A stretch of DNA of 12,439 nucleotides from Desulfovibrio sp. (lineage in GTDB: Bacteria; Desulfobacterota; Desulfovibrionia; Desulfovibrionales; Desulfovibrionaceae): positions 1 through 12,439 of the forward strand of contig JAISNZ010000018.1 of assembly GCA_031275955.1 (NCBI GenBank), read 5' to 3'. Every line of letters starts with the position of its first letter. The first letter of the stretch is position 1. The notes beneath the pieces were generated by a model that was not told the DNA's origin, searched no databases, and saw nothing but the letters and a program-made list of their open reading frames with translations. Shown piece after piece: positions 6,044-12,439 of the stretch. The position numbers were made by a program, and so were the translations under genes.

Positions 6044-6183
6044 CCTGTTCCTGAGGGGGGGCACCGCCCCCTCCAGGCTCCCCAGGCAGGGGCGGGATAT
6101 CCCGGCGCTCCCGTCAGGGGGCGCGAAGCGCCATGACAGCGCCGAGGGGTCCGGAGAGGTTTCAAACCATAAAGGAAATTTTG
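6044..6183 (+). promoter_or_regulatory. Structured rub-roo spacer
   Basis: This 140-nt spacer is dense in inverted repeats. A hairpin at 6050-6077 pairs CCTG/CAGG and AGGGGG/CCCCCT with one bulge and has no U-tract. A 12-bp perfect palindrome CGGGATATCCCG lies at 6093-6104. A second hairpin at 6113-6137 pairs GTCA/TGAC and GGCGC/GCGCC around GAA. A GGTTT-C-AAACC palindrome lies at 6158-6168, just before the roo ribosome-binding site. These could be 3'-end stabilisers, processing sites or operators. I find no good -35/-10 pair. Confidence 0.4.
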
Positions 6184-7401
6184 ATGCAACCCCTGTCCAT
6201 CGCCAACGACGTCTTCTGGCTGGGAGACATCGACTTTGAAAGTCGCGACTTCCACGGGTACTCCCGCTCTCCTCTCGGCACCACATACAACGCCTACCTG
6301 ATCAAAGACGAAAAAAACGCCCTCTTTGACACGGTCAAAGAGGGCCACGGCCCCATCCTGCTGGAGAAGCTGCGTCAGGTCCTGCCCCCGGAAAAGGTGG
6401 ATTATATTGTCGTCAATCACCTGGAACCGGATCATTCCGGCGCCCTCCCCCTGCTCATGGAGGCCTGCCGGCCCGAGGCCCTGATCTGTTCCCCCCTGGG
6501 GAAAAAATCCCTGGAAGGCCACTTCGGCAGCCGGGACTGGCCCGTGCGCGTCGTCACCTCCGGAGAGACCCTCTCCCTGGGCGGACGCAGCGTCCGCTTC
6601 ATTGAAGCCCGGATGCTGCACTGGCCGGACAGCATGTTTTCCTATATTCCCGAGGAAAAACTGCTCATCTCCAACGACGCCTTCGGCCAGAACATCGCCT
6701 CCACCGCCCGCTTCGCCGACGAGGTGGAACCAGCCCTGCTCCGGAAATCCCTGTCCGAGTATTACCACAACATCATCCTGCCGTACTCGGCCCAGGTGCT
6801 GAAAATTCTGGACGCCATCGCCGGACAGGGCCTGTCCGTGGAGATCCTCGCCCCGGATCACGGCCTCATCTTCCGCAGGCCCCAGGATGTCGCCTCCACC
6901 CTGGAGGCTTACCGGGACTTTGCCCTGCAGCGGCCGCGCAAGCGGGCCCTGATCATTTACGATACCATGTGGCGGAGCACGGAGCGCATGGCCCACGCCC
7001 TCTGCCGGGGCCTTGCCGACAACGGCGTGGAAACCGTCGTCCTCAACCTCAAGCAGAACCACCACAGCGCCGTCATGACGGAACTGGCCGCCTGCGGCCT
7101 TCTGGCCGTGGGGTCCCCCACCCACAACAACGGCATCCTTCCCCTTGTCGCCGCCAGCCTGACCTATCTCAAGGGCCTGCGGCCCAAAAACAGGATCGGC
7201 GCGGCCTTCGGCTCCTACGGCTGGTCCGGCGAAAACACGAAAATCCTCGGCGAATACCTAAGCGCCATGGATATGCCCCAACCCGTGGACCCCCTCAAGT
7301 GCCCCTTCGTCCCGGACGCCGCCGTCCTGAACGCCTGCGAGGCCATGGGGGCGTCCCTCGCGGCCGCCCTGGAAAAACATTGCGCCGCCGCCTGTTCCTA
7401 G
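6184..7401 (+). CDS. roo: Rubredoxin:oxygen oxidoreductase (flavodiiron protein)
   Basis: ROO (405 aa) is a flavodiiron protein that reduces O2 to water (some members also reduce NO), receiving electrons from rubredoxin through FMN. The metallo-beta-lactamase-like domain (about 1-250) has the diiron ligands H79, E81, D83, H146, D165 and H226, the D. gigas ROO numbering. The flavodoxin domain (about 252-400) has IIYDTMWRSTERMA, VGSPTHNNGILP and FGSYGWSGE around the FMN site. The open frame reaches back to 6133, but the ATG at 6184 (MQPLSIANDVFWLG) has AAAGGA at good spacing and fits the family start. It follows rub after a structured 140-nt spacer. The cassette is probably an oxygen and superoxide defence unit. 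Confidence 0.96.
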   Translation: MQPLSIANDVFWLGDIDFESRDFHGYSRSPLGTTYNAYLIKDEKNALFDTVKEGHGPILLEKLRQVLPPEKVDYIVVNHLEPDHSGALPLLMEACRPEALICSPLGKKSLEGHFGSRDWPVRVVTSGETLSLGGRSVRFIEARMLHWPDSMFSYIPEEKLLISNDAFGQNIASTARFADEVEPALLRKSLSEYYHNIILPYSAQVLKILDAIAGQGLSVEILAPDHGLIFRRPQDVASTLEAYRDFALQRPRKRALIIYDTMWRSTERMAHALCRGLADNGVETVVLNLKQNHHSAVMTELAACGLLAVGSPTHNNGILPLVAASLTYLKGLRPKNRIGAAFGSYGWSGENTKILGEYLSAMDMPQPVDPLKCPFVPDAAVLNACEAMGASLAAALEKHCAAACS

Positions 7402-7402
7402 C

Positions 7403-7431
7403 TTGACATGCGCCCTGCCCTGAACTATGTA
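7403..7431 (+). promoter_or_regulatory. Predicted sigma-70 promoter of rpsL (str operon)
   Basis: A perfect TTGACA (7403-7408) starts just after the roo stop codon. A 17-nt spacer leads to TATGTA (7426-7431), a 3 of 6 match to the -10 consensus. The transcript would start near 7438, giving a leader of about 45 nt. A stable CCGC-TTCG-GCGG hairpin (7435-7446) would lie at or near the extreme 5' end. Confidence 0.6.
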
Positions 7432-7434
7432 CAT

Positions 7435-7446
7435 CCGCTTCGGCGG
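7435..7446 (+). other. UUCG-tetraloop hairpin at the 5' end of the rpsL transcript
   Basis: CCGC-TTCG-GCGG forms a 4-bp all-GC stem closed by the very stable C(UUCG)G tetraloop. It overlaps the predicted transcription start of the str operon. No T-run follows, so it is not a terminator for roo. A 5'-end stabilising role in the rpsL mRNA is an inference. Confidence 0.45.
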
Positions 7447-7481
7447 ACAAAATCCTCCATCCCCCTTACCGGAGAAGCATA

Positions 7482-7853
7482 ATGCCCACCATTAACCAGC
7501 TCATCCGCAAAGAGCGCGCGGCCATCCTCAAGCGGAAGAAGACCCCCGCCCTCCAGGCCTGCCCGCAACGGCGCGGCGTATGCACCCGCGTGTACACCAC
7601 CACGCCCAAGAAGCCCAACTCGGCCCTGCGCAAGGTCGCCCGCGTGCGGCTGACCAACGGCATGGAGGTTACCGCCTATATCCCCGGCGAAGGGCATAAC
7701 CTGCAGGAACACTCCGTGGTCATGATCCGGGGCGGCCGGGTCAAGGATCTGCCCGGCGTCCGCTACCATATTGTCCGCGGGACCCTGGATACCGCCGGCG
7801 TTTCCGACCGCCGCAAAAGCCGGTCCAAATACGGCGCCAAGCGTCCCAAATAA
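7482..7853 (+). CDS. rpsL: 30S ribosomal protein S12
   Basis: This is ribosomal protein S12 (123 aa), at the decoding centre of the small subunit. Family segments are MPTINQLIRKERAA, VYTTTPKKPNSALRKVARV, GEGHNLQEHSVV and RGGRVKDLPGVRYH. K43 and K88, the sites where streptomycin-resistance changes occur in other bacteria, are the wild-type lysines. D89 is the residue that RimO methylthiolates in E. coli. A GGAG lies 6-9 nt before the ATG. It is the first gene of the str operon, with its own promoter in the 80-nt spacer after roo. The rpsG Shine-Dalgarno begins at its stop codon. Confidence 0.98.
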   Translation: MPTINQLIRKERAAILKRKKTPALQACPQRRGVCTRVYTTTPKKPNSALRKVARVRLTNGMEVTAYIPGEGHNLQEHSVVMIRGGRVKDLPGVRYHIVRGTLDTAGVSDRRKSRSKYGAKRPK

Positions 7854-7863
7854 GGAGCCCCCC

Positions 7864-8334
7864 ATGCCGCGCAAAGGCCCCATTCCCAAAAGAGAAGTGC
7901 TGCCCGATCCCGTCTACAACAGCCGCCTGGCCGCCCGCTTTATCAACCGCCTCATGTACAACGGCAAAAAGGGCGTGGCGGAAAAGATCTTTTACGCCGC
8001 CCTGACCCGTCTGGGCGAAAAAGCCGGCGAAGATCCCCTGCGCGCCTTTGAACGGGCGCTGGAAAACGTCAAGCCCCATCTGGAGGTCAAGGCCCGCCGC
8101 GTGGGCGGCGCCACCTATCAGGTGCCCATGGAAGTGCGCCCCGACAGACAACTCTCCCTCTCCATCCGCTGGCTCATCAACTATGCCCGCGCCCGCGGCG
8201 AAAAAGGCATGATCGGCAAGCTTACGGCCGAATTTCTGGACGCCTTCAACAGCAGGGGCGGCGCGGTGAAAAAGCGGGAAGACACCCACAGGATGGCCGA
8301 GGCCAACAAAGCCTTCGCCCACTACCGCTGGTAG
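7864..8334 (+). CDS. rpsG: 30S ribosomal protein S7
   Basis: This is ribosomal protein S7 (156 aa), which nucleates assembly of the small-subunit head and lines the E site. It begins MPRKGPIPKREVLPDPVYNS and contains ALENVKPHLEVKARRVGGAT, YQVPMEVRPDR and EDTHRMAEANKAFAHYRW at the end. The frame is open back to 7771, but the ATG at 7864 has the family N-terminus and the Shine-Dalgarno AAGGAG, which overlaps the rpsL stop codon. Its own stop overlaps the fusA ribosome-binding site, so the three str genes are tightly coupled. Confidence 0.98.
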   Translation: MPRKGPIPKREVLPDPVYNSRLAARFINRLMYNGKKGVAEKIFYAALTRLGEKAGEDPLRAFERALENVKPHLEVKARRVGGATYQVPMEVRPDRQLSLSIRWLINYARARGEKGMIGKLTAEFLDAFNSRGGAVKKREDTHRMAEANKAFAHYRW

Positions 8335-8343
8335 GAGTTCCCC

Positions 8344-10419
8344 GTGCCGCGACAGACGCCCCTTACCATGCAGCGCAACTTCGGCATCATGGCCCACATT
8401 GACGCCGGAAAAACCACCGTCACCGAACGCATCCTGTACTACACGGGCGTTTCGCACAAACTGGGGGAAACCCACGAAGGCGCGGCCACCATGGACTGGA
8501 TGGCCCAGGAGCAGGAGCGCGGCATCACCATCACCTCCGCCGCCACCACCTGTTTCTGGCGGGATCACCGCCTGAACATCATCGACACCCCGGGACACGT
8601 GGACTTTACGATGGAGGTGGAGCGCTCCCTGCGCGTTCTGGACGGCGCCGTGGCCGTCTTCGACGCCGTGGCCGGCGTGGAGCCGCAATCCGAAACCGTC
8701 TGGCGCCAGGCCAACCGCTACGGGGTGCCCCGGATCTGTTTCGTCAACAAGATGGACAGGACGGGAGCCAACTTCGGCCGGTGCGTGGCCATGATCCGCG
8801 ATCGCCTGAAGGCCAGGCCCGTGCCGCTCCAGATTCCCATCGGCAAGGAAGACAAGTTTGAAGGCGTGGTCGACCTCATCGCCGGAAAGGCCGTTATTTT
8901 CGACAAGGCGACCAAGGGCGTGGAATTTTCCGTTTCCGACATCCCCCCCTCCCTGCGGGATGAATACGCGGCCATGCATTCCGCCCTTCTGGACGCCGTG
9001 GCCGAGGAGGACGAGGTCCTCCTGGAAAAATACCTCTCCGGGGAGGCCCTGAGCCCGGACGAAATCCGTTCCTGCATCCGCAAGGCCACCATTGCCCAGA
9101 ATATCGTTCCGGTCCTCTGCGGCTCCGCCTTCCGCAACATGGGCGTGCAGCCCCTTCTGGACGCCGTGGTCCTCTACCTGCCCTCTCCCCTGGACATCCC
9201 GCAGATGCAGGGCGCCGACCCGGATAACGAGAAAGAAACGATCCTCTGCCGGAGCGACGACAGTGAGCCCCTGGCGGGCCTTGTCTTCAAACTCTTCTCC
9301 GATCCCTACATCGGCCACCTTTCCTTCTTCCGCCTCTATTCCGGCGTCATCGAGTCCGGCCAGACCGTCCTCAACGCCAATACCGGCAAAAAGGAGCGCA
9401 TCGGCCGCATACTGCAGATGCACGCCAACAAGCGCGAAGAAATCAAATGGGCCGGCGCCGGAGACATCGTCGCCCTTGTGGGCCTCAAACAGGTCTCCAC
9501 CGGCGACACCATCTGCGATCCCTCGCGCCCCGTGCGCCTGGAATCCCTGGACATTCCGGAGCCGGTCATCGAGGTGGCCATTGAGCCCAAAACCAAGGGC
9601 GACCGCGACGCCCTCTCCGCCGCCCTGAACAAGCTGGCCAAGGAAGACCCCTCCTTCCGCGTCAAGGGCGACGAGGAAACCGGCCAGACCCTCATCGCCG
9701 GCATGGGAGAGTTGCATCTGGAGATCATTGTCGACCGCCTGACCCGCGAATTCAACGTCAACGCGAATGTGGGCAAACCCCAGGTGGCCTACCGGGAAAC
9801 CATTTCCCGGCCTTCCCGCTCGGACATGAAACACGTCAAGCAGTCCGGCGGCCGCGGCCAGTACGGCCATGTGGTCATAGAAATCGAACCCTCGCCGGAA
9901 AACGGCTATGAATTCGTCAACAGCATCACCGGCGGCGTGATCCCCAAGGAATACATCCCCCCTGTGGACAAGGGCATCCAGGACGCGCTTAAAAGCGGCA
10001 TCCTGGCCGGATTCCCCACGGTGGACGTCAAGGTCAATCTGGTCTTCGGCTCCTTCCATGACGTGGATTCCTCGGAACAAGCCTTCTATGTGGCGGGGTC
10101 CATGGCCATCAAGGACGCCCTGTCCAAGGCCGGCCCCCTGCTTCTGGAACCCATCATGGATGTGGAGGTCGTCACCCCCGATGACTATGTGGGCGAGGTC
10201 ATGGGCGATCTCAACAGCCGCCGCGGCCGCGTCCAGAACATGGAAGCGCGGGTGGGTTCGCAGTCCGTCCGCGCCCTGGTCCCCCTCTCCGCGATGTTCG
10301 GCTATGCCACCGATCTGCGCTCCCGCACCCAGGGGCGCGCCACCTTTACCATGCAATTCCACCACTACGAGCGGGTGCCCCAGCAACTGGCCGACGAAAT
10401 CATCAGGAAAAAGGGCTGA
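8344..10419 (+). CDS. fusA: Elongation factor G
   Basis: EF-G (691 aa) is the GTPase that drives ribosomal translocation and, with RRF, recycling. The G domain shows AHIDAGKTT (17-25, P-loop), ERGITITSAATT (switch), DTPGHVDF, NKMDRTGANF and the late GSAF motif. Later domains include SGGRGQYGHV in domain IV and the C-terminal FGYATDLRSRTQGRATFTM. The full length is normal. The start is GTG with GGAG 6 nt upstream, overlapping the rpsG stop; the N-terminus MPRQTPLTMQRNFGIM fits the family. It closely resembles Desulfovibrio EF-G as I recall it. In many bacteria tuf or rpsJ comes next; here an HD-domain gene does. No terminator is visible after its stop. Confidence 0.98.
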   Translation: MPRQTPLTMQRNFGIMAHIDAGKTTVTERILYYTGVSHKLGETHEGAATMDWMAQEQERGITITSAATTCFWRDHRLNIIDTPGHVDFTMEVERSLRVLDGAVAVFDAVAGVEPQSETVWRQANRYGVPRICFVNKMDRTGANFGRCVAMIRDRLKARPVPLQIPIGKEDKFEGVVDLIAGKAVIFDKATKGVEFSVSDIPPSLRDEYAAMHSALLDAVAEEDEVLLEKYLSGEALSPDEIRSCIRKATIAQNIVPVLCGSAFRNMGVQPLLDAVVLYLPSPLDIPQMQGADPDNEKETILCRSDDSEPLAGLVFKLFSDPYIGHLSFFRLYSGVIESGQTVLNANTGKKERIGRILQMHANKREEIKWAGAGDIVALVGLKQVSTGDTICDPSRPVRLESLDIPEPVIEVAIEPKTKGDRDALSAALNKLAKEDPSFRVKGDEETGQTLIAGMGELHLEIIVDRLTREFNVNANVGKPQVAYRETISRPSRSDMKHVKQSGGRGQYGHVVIEIEPSPENGYEFVNSITGGVIPKEYIPPVDKGIQDALKSGILAGFPTVDVKVNLVFGSFHDVDSSEQAFYVAGSMAIKDALSKAGPLLLEPIMDVEVVTPDDYVGEVMGDLNSRRGRVQNMEARVGSQSVRALVPLSAMFGYATDLRSRTQGRATFTMQFHHYERVPQQLADEIIRKKG

Positions 10420-10524
10420 AGCGGCTCCGCCAGGCGGCGCGTGAACAGTCCGGATCCTCGCCCGGCAGGCCCGCATGGCTGCGAAGCGGTTCCGCCGGGA
10501 AAGGCGACGCGTGAACAGACCGGA
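10418..10524 (+). repeat. Imperfect direct repeat spanning the HD-gene start region
   Basis: Two copies, 10418-10454 and 10483-10524, are offset by 65 nt. Each begins GAAGCGG(C/T)TCCGCC and ends AGGCG(G/A)CGCGTGAACAG(T/A)CCGGA. The second copy has five extra bases (GGGAA) between these halves, and there are three mismatches otherwise. Each copy holds an AGG six nt before a GTG. The first GTG (10441) is out of frame with the HD gene; the second (10511) is in frame. Confidence 0.75.
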
Positions 10525-11692
10525 AAAGGCGACCGCGGCGGAAAGCGCGCCGCGGAAAAATACCTTCATCAACTCCCTGACCCTGGGCGCCGAGGTGGCG
10601 GACATCTTTCTGCTGGCCGAGGCCCAGCAGTTGCAGGCCCGCAACGGCCCTTACTGGCGTCTGGTCTTCCGCGACGCCGGCGGGAGCATCGGCGGCAAGA
10701 TCTGGCATCCGCAGAGTCTGGCCTTTCCCGAACTTGCCGCGGGCGCTCTGGTCTTCGTCCAGGCCCGCGTTTCCCGCTACCGCGAAAAACTTGAACTGAA
10801 CATCGACGCCCTGCGCGTCCTAGACGAAGAGGAGTCCGGCGCCCTCTCCCTGGCGGACTTCCTGCCGGCCAGTCCCCGCGACCCCGGGGCCATGCTGGAG
10901 GAACTGGCCGATCTCGGAGATCGCGTGCTTCACCATGAGCCCTGGCGGGCCTTTTTCCGCTCCCTCCTGGCGGACGAAGAACTCCGGAGCTCCCTGCTGG
11001 CGGCCCCGGCCGCCAAATTCCTGCACCACGCCTATGCCGGCGGTCTTCTGGAGCATACCCTGTCCGTGGCCCGTCTCTGCCTCGCCCTGGCGGATCTCTA
11101 TCCCCGGCTGGATCGCCAGATCCTCTTCGCGGGAGCCGTCTGCCACGACATCGGCAAAACGGAGGAAATCTCCTCCGGCCTGAACTCGGACTATACCCGG
11201 GCCGGGCGCCTGCTCGGCCATATCGCCCTGGGCCTGGACAGGCTGGCCCCCTTTCTGGCCGCTTCCGGCCTGGAACCGCCCCTTGTCGAGCATTTCCGCC
11301 ACCTCATCCTCAGCCACCACGGGGCGCGCGAATTCGGCTCTCCCGTCCTGCCGGCCACAGCCGAGGCCCTGGCCCTGCACTACGCGGACAATATCGACGC
11401 CAAACTGCACCAGACCGATACCGCCCTGGCCGGCCTGGGGCCGGAGGAATCCGGCTGGTCCTCTTTCGTTCCCGGCCTGGACCGATTCCTGTTCCGCGCC
11501 CCCAGGACGCCGGAGGCCGGCCCCCTTTCCTCCCAGGCTCCTTCCCCCGCCCCCATCTCCGGCCCGCCGCTCCCCGCCCCGGAGGCCGGAAGCTCCGCCC
11601 CGCCGGACCCATCTCCCGCCGCTGCGGAGGCCCCCAGGGCCGCCCTGCTCCAACCCCTGCCCCTGCAATGTTCATTACCTTCGAAGGAATAG
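10475..11692 (+). CDS. OB-fold/HD-domain protein, YhaM-like 3'-5' exoribonuclease family
   Basis: This protein (405 aa from this ATG) has an N-terminal OB-like nucleic-acid-binding region (about 30-115; FINSLTLGAEVADIF, GPYWRLVFRDAGG) and an HD metal-phosphohydrolase domain (about 180-315). Putative metal ligands are H194 (GGLLEHT), H224-D225 (CHDIGK), H249, H281/H282 (LSHHG) and D305 (HYADN). This architecture is that of B. subtilis YhaM, a 3'-5' exonuclease. Residues from about 341 on form a Pro/Ala/Ser-rich tail without predicted structure. The start is uncertain: ATG 10475 has only AGG upstream, while GTG 10511 has AAGG six nt upstream and the conserved part begins later still. It overlaps tmk by 25 nt and may be co-transcribed with fusA and tmk. 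Confidence 0.85.
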   Translation: MAAKRFRRERRRVNRPEKATAAESAPRKNTFINSLTLGAEVADIFLLAEAQQLQARNGPYWRLVFRDAGGSIGGKIWHPQSLAFPELAAGALVFVQARVSRYREKLELNIDALRVLDEEESGALSLADFLPASPRDPGAMLEELADLGDRVLHHEPWRAFFRSLLADEELRSSLLAAPAAKFLHHAYAGGLLEHTLSVARLCLALADLYPRLDRQILFAGAVCHDIGKTEEISSGLNSDYTRAGRLLGHIALGLDRLAPFLAASGLEPPLVEHFRHLILSHHGAREFGSPVLPATAEALALHYADNIDAKLHQTDTALAGLGPEESGWSSFVPGLDRFLFRAPRTPEAGPLSSQAPSPAPISGPPLPAPEAGSSAPPDPSPAAAEAPRAALLQPLPLQCSLPSKE

Positions 11693-12300
11693 AAGGCGCC
11701 GGCAAGGGCACGGCCATGGAACGGACCAGCCAATGGCTGGACCGGCAGGGCCGAAGGACGCGCCTTACCCGCGAACCCGGCGGCAGCGCCCTGGGCCGGG
11801 AACTGCGCGCCCTTCTGCTCGACAGGGAACAGAGCATTGAACCCGAGGCCGAACTTTTCCTCTACCTGGCGGACCGCGCCCAACACGTCCGCCAGATCAT
11901 CCGGCCGGCCCTGGCCCGGGGCGAAACCGTCCTCTCCGACCGCTACGCCGATTCCACCCTCGTCTACCAAGGCTATGGACGCGGCCTGGACATGGCCGCC
12001 CTCATCACCCTCCAGACTCTGGCCTCCGGAGACCTCTGGCCCGACCTGACCTTCCTTCTGGATCTCCCCCCGGAAACAGGGCTGGAACGCGCCCGCGCCC
12101 GCAACAAGGCCCTTGGCCTGGAAAGGCGCGAAGGCCGCTTCGAGGCGGAAGACCTGGCCTTTCACCGGCGCATCCGCCAGGGCTACCTCGCCCTGGCCGC
12201 GCAACACCCCCGCTTCCGGATTATTGACGCCGGCCGCTCCCCCGAGGCCGTTTTTCAGGATATCCGCCTGATTCTTGAACCCCTGATCCTGCTTTACTGA
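11668..12300 (+). CDS. tmk: Thymidylate kinase
   Basis: Thymidylate kinase (210 aa) phosphorylates dTMP to dTDP for DNA synthesis. The P-loop is FEGIEGAGKGT (5-15), followed by TREPGGSALG (34-43), the DRYADSTLVYQG motif (91-102) and an Arg-rich LID region near 141-160 (RARARNKALGLERREGRFE). A P-loop without basic residues plus an Arg-rich LID fits the bacterial type II enzyme. The P-loop has Gly at position 14 where Ser or Thr is usual. The ATG lies inside the end of the HD gene (25-nt overlap), with no recognisable Shine-Dalgarno in the C-rich sequence before it, so translation is probably coupled. Confidence 0.95.
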   Translation: MFITFEGIEGAGKGTAMERTSQWLDRQGRRTRLTREPGGSALGRELRALLLDREQSIEPEAELFLYLADRAQHVRQIIRPALARGETVLSDRYADSTLVYQGYGRGLDMAALITLQTLASGDLWPDLTFLLDLPPETGLERARARNKALGLERREGRFEAEDLAFHRRIRQGYLALAAQHPRFRIIDAGRSPEAVFQDIRLILEPLILLY

Positions 12301-12306
12301 TATCTG

Positions 12307-12414
12307 CGTTAGAGCAATTTCAGAATGAAATTGCTCTGGCGACCGCGTGAGCGGACGCCCGCCGCGAAGGCGCAAGCGCAATTTATTTGCGCGGTTAAGC
12401 GCCGGAGCGGGCGT
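12307..12414. repeat. Three-hairpin structured element downstream of tmk
   Basis: Three stems follow one another. A perfect 11-bp inverted repeat AGAGCAATTTC / GAAATTGCTCT (12311-12337) has loop AGAAT and extends by four more pairs including two G-U. CCGC-GTGA-GCGG (12343-12354) has a GNRA-type loop. A nested stem pairs ACGCCCGC with GCGGGCGT (12355-12362/12407-12414), GGCGC with GCGCC (12369-12373/12399-12403) and GCGCAA with TTGCGC (12376-12381/12387-12392). No T-run follows any stem on either strand. It may be a non-autonomous interspersed repeat, a structured RNA or an inefficient tmk transcript end. Confidence 0.55.
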
Positions 12415-12439
12415 AACCAAAAGAAAACTTGATGGGTAA

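Noticed and set aside
5393..6286. A 297-codon minus-strand frame opposite dfx and rub
   Set aside because: The plus strand encodes desulfoferrodoxin and rubredoxin with every iron ligand in place; the reverse frame has no recognisable features.
7741..10644. A 967-codon open frame on the minus strand opposite rpsG, fusA and the start of the HD gene
   Set aside because: It is antisense to highly conserved genes and its translation matches no family I know. Codon bias in GC-rich genes often leaves the opposite strand free of stops.

Overview
This GC-rich window (roughly 60-65% G+C by eye) looks like the chromosome of a sulfate-reducing bacterium of the Desulfovibrionaceae. The reasons are protein-level resemblance of EF-G, S10, L3 and L4 to remembered Desulfovibrio sequences, and a complete desulfoferrodoxin - rubredoxin - rubredoxin:oxygen oxidoreductase set of the Desulfovibrio type. 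It is mostly housekeeping DNA. I do not see a phage, transposon, CRISPR array or new defence system.

Layout. (1) Positions 1-4297, minus strand: the S10 ribosomal-protein operon in standard order rpsJ-rplC-rplD-rplW-rplB-rpsS-rplV-rpsC-rplP, with rplP cut by the left edge. (2) Positions 4298-4919: a 622-bp divergent regulatory region. It carries a strong minus-strand promoter with an A/T-rich UP-like element and a ~385-nt structured leader ending in an intrinsic terminator just before rpsJ. It also carries a plus-strand greA promoter whose short leader holds a second intrinsic terminator. (3) Positions 4920-7401, plus strand: greA, then dfx (superoxide reductase), rub (a 52-residue rubredoxin) and roo (flavodiiron oxygen reductase). 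(4) Positions 7482-12300, plus strand: the str genes rpsL-rpsG-fusA, followed without a visible terminator by a YhaM-like OB/HD-domain gene and tmk. (5) Positions 12301-12439: a non-coding end with three consecutive hairpins that looks like an interspersed structured repeat.

How the genes work together. Regions 1 and 4 make ribosomal proteins and EF-G. Region 3 makes a transcript-cleavage factor and an electron chain in which rubredoxin feeds superoxide reductase and an O2-reducing flavodiiron protein. In most bacteria, and as I recall in Desulfovibrio vulgaris, rpsL-rpsG-fusA runs directly into rpsJ on the same strand. Here the two ribosomal blocks are separated and divergent, with greA and the oxygen-defence cassette between them.

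The most interesting signals are the paired attenuator-like terminators in the two divergent leaders (the greA one resembles in concept the GraL RNAs of E. coli), the rearranged str/S10 locus, a duplicated start region in front of the HD-domain gene, and the multi-hairpin element after tmk.
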